From Sphingobacteriales bacterium (GTDB lineage Bacteria > Bacteroidota > Bacteroidia > Sphingobacteriales > Sphingobacteriaceae), in NCBI GenBank assembly GCA_014763615.1, contig JACXVB010000009.1, forward strand, positions 34,955 through 98,954: a stretch of 64,000 bases of DNA, in the 5' to 3' direction. The position numbers and the translations under genes are program-made. The number at the start of each line of letters is the position of its first letter. Within the stretch, counting starts at the first letter, position 1. The notes below the pieces were generated by a model, which made no database searches, was not told the DNA's origin, and worked only from the letters and a program-made list of their open reading frames with translations. Of this stretch, positions 55,371-63,677 are shown piece after piece.

Positions 55371-57161
55371 TTATTTCTTTTGTTGCTGTTGCTGCTGACG
55401 CATCATATCTTCTAGTTTCTTCTGAAAACCACCTTGTTTTTTCTTGCTATCAGGTTTCTTTTTGTTCTCTTGTATTTGAGCGTGAATTTTATCATCATCC
55501 ACAAATTTTCTGATTAAAAATTGTTGTGAAAAGGTGAGAATGTTAGCGCAGAAATAATAATAATTTAAACCTGATGGGTAACTATTTAATACACCAAAGA
55601 AAATTATCGGCGTAATATAACCGATATATTTCATCTGACCTTGAGCACCAGAAACTTGATTATTGAAATAAGTGTAAATTAATGTTGAAATCGTCATTAA
55701 TACACACATTAAACTGATATGGTTCCCAATAAAAGGTAAAGTGAAGCCTAATTTAAAGAAATCATCATAAGTGGATAAATCATGCATCCACAAGAAACTT
55801 TGATGTCTCAGTTCAAATAGGTTGGGAAAAAAATAGAAGAAAGCCAAAATAAAGGGCATTTGGAATACCATCGGTAAACATCCACCTAAAGGATTTACGC
55901 CTGCTTGTTTATACAATTTAAGGTATTCTTGCTGAACCAAAGCTTGATTTTCTTCGCCTACTCGTTTTTTAATTTCTTCCATCTCGGGCTTTAAAACCCT
56001 CATTTTAGCCATAGATAAGTATGACTTATAGGTGAATGGAAATAATACAGATTTAAGAATAATGGTTAACAGCAAAATAATTAAACCATAGCCTAAATTC
56101 ATGTTTTGGAAAAAGTTGAAAATAGGTAGAACTAAATATCGGTTAATCCATTTTAATGGCCCCCAACCCATTTTTACCATTTGTTCTAACTCATCGCCCT
56201 GATCTTTTAATTGACTAAATTTATTAGAACCAAAATAAAATTGAAGATTATAGGTGTTTGTATCTTGGTTTTTAAACGGTAAACTCATTTTTGCACCATA
56301 AGCTTTAACGGCAGATTTATCCGCTAAGGTTTCAATCTTCACATCTGCTTTATCAAAACCCTCGTTAGAGATAATTACACCCGAAAAGAAATGTTGCTTA
56401 AAAGCTACCCATTTCACTTTGCTTTTATCTAAAACCTTTTGTTCATCTTTTGCTTCACTTAAATAATCTACACCATCATCAACTGTGTTGTAATAGGTGG
56501 TAGAGTACATACGCTCATTATTCAGATCACGTTCTTGTTGTAAAAGCTTGGTTTCCCAATCTAAGGTGATATTTTTGGTGTTGATTTTATTTTGGAAACC
56601 CTGTACTTCCATTTTAAAATCTACTTTATGAGAGTTGGGGTTTAGCGAGTAGGCATAGTTTACAAATGATCCATCAGGATTGAGCATACGCATAACAATT
56701 TGATGCTCATCTTGACTCACCAAATTAAACGCTAAAGAGGAAGTATTCACCTCCTTTCCATTGCTTTTGTAAACTAAACCAAAGTGAGTGTTGTCATCAT
56801 TAAACAAAATTACCGGTTTCCCTTGGTAAGTAGTTTCTTCTCTTAATTCTACACTCGCTATTCTAGCACCTATATTTGAAATGCTTATTTTGATGTATTG
56901 ATTTTCTAAGGTATATAGCTTTTCTTTGATGATACCAGTAGGTACTGCTGAAGAGTCTTTTTCTGCTGTTATCACTGAGGTGATAGAAGCAGCTGTTTTT
57001 TTTGCAACTTTTTTTTGACTTTCGGGATGCTCTTTAGCTACTGCGATAGAATCTTGTTCAGCTTTTCTCTTGATTTCCTCTTGGTTCGGCTTTAAAAGAA
57101 AGGTTGATGCTACTAAAATCACTAATATCAGGAACAAGCCTGTAAATGTATTTTTATCCAT
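55371..57161 (-). CDS. yidC: Membrane protein insertase YidC
   Basis: 596 residues, the long Gram-negative form. N-terminal helix, large periplasmic domain (about 60-350), then the conserved membrane core (about 365-560: WGPLKWINRYLVLPIFNFFQ, TYKSYLSMAKMRVLKPEMEE, GGCLPMVFQMPFILAFFYFF) and a Gln/Lys-rich C-terminal tail (KKKQGGFQKKLEDMMRQQQQQ-like). Inserts and folds inner-membrane proteins with or without Sec. Co-oriented after pyrG with a 23-bp gap. Confidence 0.96.
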   Translation of the reverse strand: MDKNTFTGLFLILVILVASTFLLKPNQEEIKRKAEQDSIAVAKEHPESQKKVAKKTAASITSVITAEKDSSAVPTGIIKEKLYTLENQYIKISISNIGARIASVELREETTYQGKPVILFNDDNTHFGLVYKSNGKEVNTSSLAFNLVSQDEHQIVMRMLNPDGSFVNYAYSLNPNSHKVDFKMEVQGFQNKINTKNITLDWETKLLQQERDLNNERMYSTTYYNTVDDGVDYLSEAKDEQKVLDKSKVKWVAFKQHFFSGVIISNEGFDKADVKIETLADKSAVKAYGAKMSLPFKNQDTNTYNLQFYFGSNKFSQLKDQGDELEQMVKMGWGPLKWINRYLVLPIFNFFQNMNLGYGLIILLLTIILKSVLFPFTYKSYLSMAKMRVLKPEMEEIKKRVGEENQALVQQEYLKLYKQAGVNPLGGCLPMVFQMPFILAFFYFFPNLFELRHQSFLWMHDLSTYDDFFKLGFTLPFIGNHISLMCVLMTISTLIYTYFNNQVSGAQGQMKYIGYITPIIFFGVLNSYPSGLNYYYFCANILTFSQQFLIRKFVDDDKIHAQIQENKKKPDSKKKQGGFQKKLEDMMRQQQQQQKK

Positions 57162-57184
57162 TATTATTGTTTAAATCCTCTTTT

Positions 57185-58798
57185 TTAGTTTTTTTTCTTT
57201 GCGTATTCTAGTGATGCGGCGACAAATTTAACAAAAAGTGGGTGAGGATTTGCTACTGTTGACTTTAATTCTGGATGAAATTGTGAAGCCACGAAATAAG
57301 GGTGATTTTTTAGTTCTATCAATTCAACTAAATTATTATCAGGATTGATGCCCGACATCACCATTCCGGCTGTCTCATATTGTGCTAAATATTGATTGTT
57401 GAATTCATATCGGTGACGGTGACGTTCACTGATTTTTGTTTTGCCATAAATGCTGTAAGCTTTAGTGCCTTTTTTGAGTTCGCAATTATAAGCACCCAAT
57501 CTCATCGTTCCTCCTTTTAAGGTGATCTTTTTTTGATCTTCCATCATTGAAATTACCGCATCATCGGTACGCTCATCCATTTCGGTACTGTGTGCATGTT
57601 TTAATCCCAATACATTTCTTCCATATTCAATCACAGCACATTGCATTCCTAAACAAATTCCCAAGAATGGAATGTTATTTTCTCTGATAAATTGGATAGC
57701 GATGATTTTCCCTTCAATACCACGGTTACCAAATCCAGGGGCAACCAATACGCCATCTAAATGACCTAATTTAGATTTCACATTTTCTTCGGTAACACCT
57801 TCTGAATGGATGCTTTCTACTCTAACTTTACACTCGTTTTGTGCTCCGGCATGAATAAATGCCTCTGTTATTGATTTATAAGCATCAGGTAATTCTACAT
57901 ATTTACCTACTAAACCAATTTTGATTTCTGCCGTAGGATTTTTTAATCTGCCTAAGAAATCTTTCCAGTTTTCTAAATCAGGATCACTTTTTAAGGGAAG
58001 TTTTAATTTGGATAGAACGGTACGGTCTAGCTGCTCCTTCAACATCAATAGCGGAACATCATAAATGGTTTTAGCATCTACGGATTCTATTACTGCATTG
58101 AGGTTGACATTACAGAAAAGTGCAATTTTTTTTCTGATATCTTGGCTAATATGATGTTCTGTACGACAAACCAAAATATCAGGCTGAATGCCGTATTCTA
58201 ATAACATTTTTACGGAGTGCTGCGTAGGTTTGGTTTTTAACTCTCCGGCAGCAGCCAAAAATGGAATTAAAGTGAGGTGTATAACAATTGCATTATTAGA
58301 GCCTACTTCCCATTTAAACTGACGAACAGCTTCTATATAAGGTAAAGATTCAATATCACCTACAGTACCGCCTAATTCGGTAATCACAATATCGTAATCG
58401 CCACTTTCTCCCAATAAACGCATGTTGCGTTTAATTTCATCGGTAATGTGAGGAACTACCTGAACGGTTTTGCCTAAATAAGCACCTTCACGTTCGCGGT
58501 TAATGACATTTTGATAAATTCTTCCGGTGGTGATGTTGTTGGCCTGTGTGGTGGCCACATTCAAGAATCTTTCATAATGTCCTAAGTCTAAATCGGTTTC
58601 TGCACCGTCCTCAGTTACATAGCATTCTCCATGCTCGTAAGGGTTCAAAGTTCCCGGATCAATATTAATGTAAGGATCAAATTTTTGGATAGTTACGCGG
58701 TAACCTCTGGCCTGTAAAAGTTTAGCTAATGATGCGGAAATAATACCTTTTCCTAAAGACGATGTAACGCCCCCCGTAACAAAAATATACTTAGTCAT
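57185..58798 (-). CDS. pyrG: CTP synthase
   Basis: 537 residues. N-terminal synthetase domain with [18 protein letters not shown] and [15 protein letters not shown]-terminal glutamine amidotransferase with GICLGMQ (nucleophile Cys) and the FHPEL motif of the catalytic triad. Makes CTP from UTP and glutamine. A -7-like octamer TACTTTTG (minus strand, 58872-58879) lies 74 bases upstream, without a clear -33 box. yidC follows. Confidence 0.98.
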   Translation of the reverse strand: MTKYIFVTGGVTSSLGKGIISASLAKLLQARGYRVTIQKFDPYINIDPGTLNPYEHGECYVTEDGAETDLDLGHYERFLNVATTQANNITTGRIYQNVINREREGAYLGKTVQVVPHITDEIKRNMRLLGESGDYDIVITELGGTVGDIESLPYIEAVRQFKWEVGSNNAIVIHLTLIPFLAAAGELKTKPTQHSVKMLLEYGIQPDILVCRTEHHISQDIRKKIALFCNVNLNAVIESVDAKTIYDVPLLMLKEQLDRTVLSKLKLPLKSDPDLENWKDFLGRLKNPTAEIKIGLVGKYVELPDAYKSITEAFIHAGAQNECKVRVESIHSEGVTEENVKSKLGHLDGVLVAPGFGNRGIEGKIIAIQFIRENNIPFLGICLGMQCAVIEYGRNVLGLKHAHSTEMDERTDDAVISMMEDQKKITLKGGTMRLGAYNCELKKGTKAYSIYGKTKISERHRHRYEFNNQYLAQYETAGMVMSGINPDNNLVELIELKNHPYFVASQFHPELKSTVANPHPLFVKFVAASLEYAKKKN

Positions 58799-58936
58799 GA
58801 TGGATTTTGTGTTTTTAAGACTTAAAAAATGATTGCAGATTTGCTTTTTTTAAATCTGTTTGTACGGGATTCAAAAGTAGATAATTTTTTTGACACCGCC
58901 CGACATGTGGAGAAAATAAACTAATGTGGAAAAGCT

Positions 58937-59860
58937 TTAGTGGGCATGGTCATGATGCGTTGAAAGATCATGTTCACAATGGCAATGTAAATGCGTTCCA
59001 GTTTTTTCTATTTGTATGGTGTTATGAGAAATATGAAACCGCTGATTAATCATTCGGTTGAGTTCTTCCAATAATTTTTCAGTTTGATCTAGAGGACTTA
59101 CTACATGAACTGATAATGCATTTTGTGAGGTGCTTAAAGCCCAAACATGTAAATCATGAATTTTGGAAACGTCTTGATGTTCTAATAAAGCATTCTCAAT
59201 ACGTTTTACATCAAATTTCTCTGGTGCAGCATCCAGCGTGAGGAATACAGATTCTTTTAATAAAGACCATGTGGAGAAAACGATAAAAGCAACAATCAAC
59301 AAACTTAAAATAGGATCAATCCAATTTAAGCCTGTATATAAAATGATTGCGCCACCAACCGCAACTCCTAATGAGACACCTGCATCCGCAGCCATGTGTA
59401 AAAATGCACCTTTGATATTCAGATCATCATGCTGACCTTTCATAAATAATAAGGCAGTTAAAGTATTAATGACTACTCCAATTAGTGCCACTATTATCAC
59501 GATTTTACCTTCAACGCTAGCTCCGTTTATCAATTTATCAATAGCTTCATAAGCAATAAATGCTGCACTAAAGATTAGAAACAAACCATTAATTAAAGAA
59601 GATAGAATAGTACTTTTGCGATAACCATAAGTGAAGTTTCCTTGCGGTTTTTTAGTTGCCAAAAGAGAAGTAATCCAAGCTAAGGCTAAGCTTAAAACAT
59701 CTACCAAATTATGTCCAGCATCAGCTAATAAAGCCATAGAGTCGGCTTTAAAGCCATAAATCACCTCAATAAAAACAAATGCCGTGTTTAGAATGATACC
59801 TAATTTAAAAGCATTATTGTGATTTTGTGGAGCGTGGTGATGATGATGTTGATGCGACAT
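58937..59860 (-). CDS. Cation diffusion facilitator, zinc/cobalt efflux
   Basis: 307 residues with six membrane helices. Metal-site motifs DAGHNLVDVLS (TM2, about 47) and HMAADAGVSLG (TM5, about 154); histidine-rich ends (MSHQHHHHH and HLHCHCEHD) typical of zinc transporters. A cytoplasmic C-terminal domain (about 215-290) allows dimerisation. Exports divalent metals from the cytoplasm. Confidence 0.93.
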   Translation of the reverse strand: MSHQHHHHHAPQNHNNAFKLGIILNTAFVFIEVIYGFKADSMALLADAGHNLVDVLSLALAWITSLLATKKPQGNFTYGYRKSTILSSLINGLFLIFSAAFIAYEAIDKLINGASVEGKIVIIVALIGVVINTLTALLFMKGQHDDLNIKGAFLHMAADAGVSLGVAVGGAIILYTGLNWIDPILSLLIVAFIVFSTWSLLKESVFLTLDAAPEKFDVKRIENALLEHQDVSKIHDLHVWALSTSQNALSVHVVSPLDQTEKLLEELNRMINQRFHISHNTIQIEKTGTHLHCHCEHDLSTHHDHAH

Positions 59861-59896
59861 TACAATTACTTACGTTATTTCTCTAATTTTGTTTTA

Positions 59897-60331
59897 ATGA
59901 GTCCAATTTACAAAAGTTTATTATTGCGTTATCAAAACTATCTGATAGAATTTTATCAGCTGATAGAAGATAAAGAAATTATTCATCCTAGGGATTTAGG
60001 AAATGCTGCGATGATTCGTGATTTTTTAGAGAATCTGCCTGATTTAGAAGGTGAGTTTGAAATTGAATTTACCATAAAAACTACTTTAGAAGAGTTAGAA
60101 AGCATTTGGCAAGCTCAATTTTCTGAAAGTGGTTTTAGTATTCGATCTTATACTGATGATGGTTTAGATGAATTAAATGAATGGTATTTTCATTATCATG
60201 ATGATGCGAATGAATACGAGGGAAATCTTCACACCGATGGTGATTGGAATTTGTTTTTGGAAGAAGTGGCAGAAATTGATCAATTTGGAGAAAAGAAAGT
60301 AGAGGCTTTTTTAATTTTTAAAAAGGATTAG
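59897..60331 (+). CDS. Hypothetical acidic protein
   Basis: 144 residues from ATG 59897 (MSPIYKSLLL); the longer upstream start lies inside the divergent transporter gene and is rejected. Acidic, no signal or membrane segment; features ELESIWQAQFSESGFSIRSY and WYFHYHDDANEYEGNLHTDG. Not recognised. A -7-like TAATTTTG is only 5 bp before the start, too close to be convincing. Confidence 0.6.
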   Translation: MSPIYKSLLLRYQNYLIEFYQLIEDKEIIHPRDLGNAAMIRDFLENLPDLEGEFEIEFTIKTTLEELESIWQAQFSESGFSIRSYTDDGLDELNEWYFHYHDDANEYEGNLHTDGDWNLFLEEVAEIDQFGEKKVEAFLIFKKD

Positions 60332-60395
60332 CCTATAAAATCTATTTTTTTAGCATTCAGGATTGAGGATAAAATCATCCAATTGGATAGATTTT

Positions 60396-60428
60396 ATCCT
60401 TACTCTATCCTTACTCTATCCTTACTCC
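60396..60428. repeat. 11-bp tandem repeat, three copies
   Basis: ATCCTTACTCT occurs three times head to tail (last copy one base different). It lies between the hypothetical gene and the terminator. No coding role. Confidence 0.85.
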
Positions 60429-60502
60429 TAGGTATTTTGACCTAAAGTTTATTTTTTAAACAGATTTTAGACGAGTGAAATCATGAGTAAACTGTAAAAA
60501 TC

Positions 60503-60540
60503 AAAAAGCGATTTAATCTGGATTAAATCGCTTTTTTTTT
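60503..60540. terminator. Bidirectional terminator before M1 peptidase gene
   Basis: Near-perfect stem of 14 bp or more (AAAAGCGATTTAAT with its complement) with flanking A- and T-runs, between converging genes ending at 60331 and 60570. Confidence 0.92.
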
Positions 60541-60569
60541 GTCATTTAAATAAGTTTATACCTCTTTTT

Positions 60570-62540
60570 TTACATCTGTTTTTTAGGCCAAACGTTGTTG
60601 CTTCGGTCCACATCAGGTAACTGTCTTTTAGGGTCAATTTCTACAGATTTAATTGTCGAAGTAGATGGGTAAACAAATGTCCAAGTTCCACCTCTTTGCC
60701 AAATATTTACAGGTAAATGCAAGGTTTCTGTTTTGCCATTTTCTTGAGTAATTAAAAGATCAACAGGCATCGCCATTTTTTCTTCATTTACCAAAGTGAT
60801 GAATACGCCGTTTGCCGGATTTTCTTTCACATATTTCACATCAGTAATGGCTTGGTCTATTTTATCGGTAGTAAAAAACCATGGTTTAAAGAACCAGTTC
60901 AAATCTTCTCCAGCAGCATCGTTCATGGTGCGGAAAAAATCGTAAGGTAAGGGATGTTTAAAAGCCCAACGTTTGATGTATTCGTTAAAAGCATAATCAA
61001 AACGATCTGGCCCGAGCACCAAATTGCGTAGCATATCTAAACCTAAGGCGGTTTTGTTATAATACTGACCGTAATCTCTTAAACCCATCGCCTCTGGAGC
61101 TGTCATCAATGGATCATGAGCAGTTTTCATGAAGCGGGCAATACCAGTTGATGGAACTGATTGAGCATTGTAATATTCGCCGTTATTAAATTGTTCTGTC
61201 GAGTATTCATTGATAAAAGTATTGAAACCTTCATCCATCCACATGTATTTTCTTTCGTTAGAGCCTACAATCATCGGGAACCAATTATGACCAATCTCGT
61301 GGGTAACATCGCCCCATAATCTGCCATCTTTGAGTTTACTTAAGCAAAAAATGGTGCCTGGATATTCCATTCCTAAAGCCACACCAGATACATTTACCGC
61401 AGATGTCCAAGGATATTCAAAGTATTTTTTAGAGTAGATCTCGATGCTATTCTTGAGATATTCTGTTGAGCGACCCCAAGCATGCTCTCCAGCACTTTCA
61501 GCAGGATAAGCACTCATGGCAATACATTTACGCCCTGAGGGTAGGTTTACTTTTGCGCCATCCCAAATAAAAGCACTTGATGCTGCCCAAGCAATATCTC
61601 GTGAGTTTTCCATCTTAAAATGCCATGTAAGTGTTCCTTTATAAGGATGGGTTTCTGGCAAATTAACTTCTTCAGGTTTGATGATACTTACTGTTTGATT
61701 GCTGTTGCGCATTTCTTCATAGCGTTCGAGCTGTGTTTTGCTCAATACTTCTTTTGCATTGAGTAAATCACCTGATCCAACAACCGTCATGCTGGCAGGA
61801 GCAGTGATGTAATAATCAAAATTGCCATATTCACAATAAAACTCGCCCAAACCCATGTATGGTAAAGTATTCCATCCCTCAACATCATCATAAACACACA
61901 TTCTAGGATACCATTCTGCTATTTCGTAAACATAACCATCTTTAAACTTCTCGCGTCCCATACGGTCGGCACCATAAAAAGGAATAGAAAAGCTGTAATT
62001 GATTTTCAGTTTTATTTTTTCGCCTTTTGGATCCATGGGTTTGTTCAACCTAATCTGCATACGAGCATCAGTAATGATAGGCTCGGTAGTGTAAGAATCG
62101 CCTTCGTAGCTCACTGTTACCGATTGAATATGGTATCCACCTCTGCTAAAACCTTTCACATCGAATCGATCTCCGCCGATAGGAGTAGTGGCCGCTCCAC
62201 GAGAATCTGGATTAAATAAGTTCTGATCCAATTGTAACCATAGGTAATCCAAATGGTCAGGGCTATTATTAGTATAAGTAATGGTCACCTCGCCACTGAT
62301 TGTAGTATCCTGAGGAGTTTCATTTAAGGATGCCTTGATTAAATAATCAGCTCTGTTTTGCCAATAATTTTCACCAGGTTGGCCACTTGCAGAACGCTCT
62401 CCACCACTGGTAACAGGCCAAGTAATTGGGCCAAAAACATCCAAATGGTTGTATTTAGAAGGGTCTGTTTGGGCAGATACGGCACTAAAGCAGAAGATGC
62501 TCAATCCGCATAACAAATAAGTGATTTTTGAATATTTCAT
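60570..62540 (-). CDS. M1-family zinc metallopeptidase
   Basis: 656 residues. Signal peptide (1-23, ends SAVSAQ). Zinc site HEIGH with the downstream glutamate about 19 residues on ([20 protein letters not shown], then [14 protein letters not shown]), near residues 413-436. N-terminal beta domain and a C-terminal helical/beta part. An exported aminopeptidase-type enzyme in periplasm or at the surface; the GAMEN-like exopeptidase motif appears as [10 protein letters not shown]. Preceded by a terminator-flanked spacer and likely monocistronic. Confidence 0.92.
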   Translation of the reverse strand: MKYSKITYLLCGLSIFCFSAVSAQTDPSKYNHLDVFGPITWPVTSGGERSASGQPGENYWQNRADYLIKASLNETPQDTTISGEVTITYTNNSPDHLDYLWLQLDQNLFNPDSRGAATTPIGGDRFDVKGFSRGGYHIQSVTVSYEGDSYTTEPIITDARMQIRLNKPMDPKGEKIKLKINYSFSIPFYGADRMGREKFKDGYVYEIAEWYPRMCVYDDVEGWNTLPYMGLGEFYCEYGNFDYYITAPASMTVVGSGDLLNAKEVLSKTQLERYEEMRNSNQTVSIIKPEEVNLPETHPYKGTLTWHFKMENSRDIAWAASSAFIWDGAKVNLPSGRKCIAMSAYPAESAGEHAWGRSTEYLKNSIEIYSKKYFEYPWTSAVNVSGVALGMEYPGTIFCLSKLKDGRLWGDVTHEIGHNWFPMIVGSNERKYMWMDEGFNTFINEYSTEQFNNGEYYNAQSVPSTGIARFMKTAHDPLMTAPEAMGLRDYGQYYNKTALGLDMLRNLVLGPDRFDYAFNEYIKRWAFKHPLPYDFFRTMNDAAGEDLNWFFKPWFFTTDKIDQAITDVKYVKENPANGVFITLVNEEKMAMPVDLLITQENGKTETLHLPVNIWQRGGTWTFVYPSTSTIKSVEIDPKRQLPDVDRSNNVWPKKQM

Positions 62541-62749
62541 GTCTAAATTTAAAATCCTGAATGAAATTAGTAAATAAATCCAACTCTATATTTGCTGAAT
62601 TCTTATCTAAAAAGACGGATTATTGAAGTTTCTAAACTGACTTTTCACTTAAACAACTAATAGATAGCAGATTATCATTTGAAGAATCATACATTGCTAA
62701 ATCATAAGCCTAAAACTGTAAAGTGGACTTTATATAAAATTGTTACTTA
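62541..62749. other. Spacer upstream of M1 peptidase gene
   Basis: About 210 bp, AT-rich, no gene seen. It should hold the M1 promoter, but no good consensus is visible on the minus strand. It marks the left boundary of the repeat-rich accessory segment. Confidence 0.45.
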
Positions 62750-63022
62750 GTGGTGTATTGTGGGTGGATTTGTTGGTATAAAGCAAATAAGGATGATTCG
62801 CTTGAGTGCTGCCGCAAAACTGATATTTACAACAACACACCACCAGATTGGCAGCAAAATGTAAGTGTAAATAATAGTAATCAGCTAGATATGAGTAGTA
62901 CCAATGCCTTACTATTGCAATTGATAGATAAGGTACAGAACCAACAAGTAAGTCTTAACCTTAGAATGTTAGAAGAAGAGCAAGCTAAAAGAGTTAAGAT
63001 AAAATCTGATGCAAGTGTTTAA
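62750..63022 (+). CDS. Short hypothetical ORF built partly from a repeat
   Basis: GTG start, 90 codons. Residues about 15-28 (DDSLECCRKTDIYN) are simply a translation of the solitary CRISPR-like repeat, so the ORF start is doubtful. The remainder (STNALLLQLIDKVQNQQVS, then LRMLEEEQAKRVKIK) is a short coiled coil that may be the tail of a decayed regulator. Low confidence as a real gene. Confidence 0.3.
   Translation: MVYCGWICWYKANKDDSLECCRKTDIYNNTPPDWQQNVSVNNSNQLDMSSTNALLLQLIDKVQNQQVSLNLRMLEEEQAKRVKIKSDASV
62792..62836. repeat. Solitary CRISPR-like repeat copy
   Basis: 45 bases here match the sequence at 63675-63719 with one difference (TTCGCTTGAG versus TTTGCTTGAG), including the core GCCGCAAAACTGATATTTAC and the end ACAACAAC. 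No second copy lies within about 600 bp. It is in the same orientation as the array. Confidence 0.85.
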
Positions 63023-63064
63023 ATTTTTTATAATTTAGTGTAAATCAATTTAAAAAATAAAACT

Positions 63065-63232
63065 ATGGAACTTTGGTTTATCTTTCTTGCATTAGTTATT
63101 TATTTTACCCCAACAGTTTTGGGATGGAGTAAAAGAAATGCCGCAGCAATATTTGCTTTAAATCTATTTTTAGGATGGACTTTTATAGGATGGGTTTTCG
63201 CATTAGTTTGGTCTTTAAAAACAGATGATTAA
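63065..63232 (+). CDS. Superinfection-immunity-like small membrane protein
   Basis: 55 residues, MELWFIFLALVIYFTPTVLG at the start and NAAAIFALNLFLGWTFIGWV next, ending SLKTDD. Two membrane helices and the LNLxLGWTxIGW pattern match the Imm_superinfect family, related to the T4 Imm protein that blocks DNA injection by further phages. The AT-rich spacer upstream and stop codon are clear. It lies between the solitary repeat and the recombinase remnant, and its stop overlaps theirs. The phage-exclusion role is known only for the T4 relative. Confidence 0.8.
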   Translation: MELWFIFLALVIYFTPTVLGWSKRNAAAIFALNLFLGWTFIGWVFALVWSLKTDD

Positions 63233-63414
63233 TAAAGTAGAGCATCAAAATTTTCCATTAAATTCTGTTGGCGTTGCTCGCTCATTTTTAGATAAATCAT
63301 CGTAGTTTTTACGCTGGTATGCCCCATAATGGTCTGCAAGCTTTTAATATCTCCGCCCATTTCCGTTGTGATTTGCTTTTTGAATGAGTAGTTTATTTTT
63401 TCAAAGGCATTCAA
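63229..63414 (-). pseudogene. C-terminal remnant of a tyrosine recombinase
   Basis: 61 codons. GGDIKSLQTIMGHTSVKTT followed by MIYLKM is the C-terminal catalytic box of phage-type integrases (GH...TT..Y, with the nucleophilic Tyr). The catalytic Arg region is missing. The first 15 or so codons translate a repeat-derived segment (63365-63444), so the gene is fused to repeat DNA. Non-functional as it stands. Confidence 0.8.
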
Positions 63415-63578
63415 GAATTCCGCTAAAGCTCCATTTCGTTCTTTTTTTGCTTGAGTGCTGCCGCAAAACTGATATTTACAATCCTGATGGAAAAATCGGG
63501 ATGATTTGCTTTTTGAATGATTATTTTATTGTTTTCAAAAGCATTCAAGAATTCCGCTAAAGCTCCATTTCGTTCTTT
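63370..63578. repeat. 75-bp direct repeat, two copies, joining recombinase and array
   Basis: 63370-63444 and 63503-63578 are about 90% identical (GATTTGCTTTTTGAATGA at the start, CCATTTCGTTCTTT at the end). Collapsing the middle of either copy gives the array repeat's GATTTGCTTTCGTTCTTTGC, so the canonical repeat looks like a deletion derivative of this longer segment, or the segment an insertion in a repeat. Confidence 0.75.
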
Positions 63579-63677
63579 GCAAAACTGATATTTACAATCC
63601 CGATGGAAAAATCGGGATGATTTGCTTGAGTGCTGCCGCAAAACTGATATTTACAATCCCGATGGAAAAATCGGGAT
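63449..63677. repeat. Degenerate repeat units with an invariant hairpin spacer
   Basis: Repeat cores (GCAAAACTGATATTTACAA) occur at about 63463, 63579 and 63638, but the ends of the canonical repeat are missing and the unique spacer is replaced by the same 22-bp palindrome. The period from 63597 to 63656 is 59 bases, against 76 in the regular part. Two inner variants occur: CGTTCTTTGC and TTGAGTGCTGCCGC. Confidence 0.8.
63481..63502. repeat. 22-bp palindrome, first of four copies
   Basis: ATCCCGAT, GGAAAA loop and ATCGGGAT in the three exact copies at 63597-63618, 63656-63677 and 63943-63964; this first copy has a single C-to-T change. An 8-bp stem like small REP elements. It replaces spacers of the array. 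Confidence 0.85.

Noticed and set aside
55229..55513. 94-codon plus-strand ORF
   Set aside because: It overlaps the C-terminal coding part of yidC on the other strand and the yidC terminator, and has no family features; a shadow frame.
62779..62800. AAAGCAAAT near the solitary repeat as a tracrRNA anti-repeat
   Set aside because: Only about nine bases match the complement of the repeat start; a tracrRNA needs a longer match plus hairpins, which I do not see.
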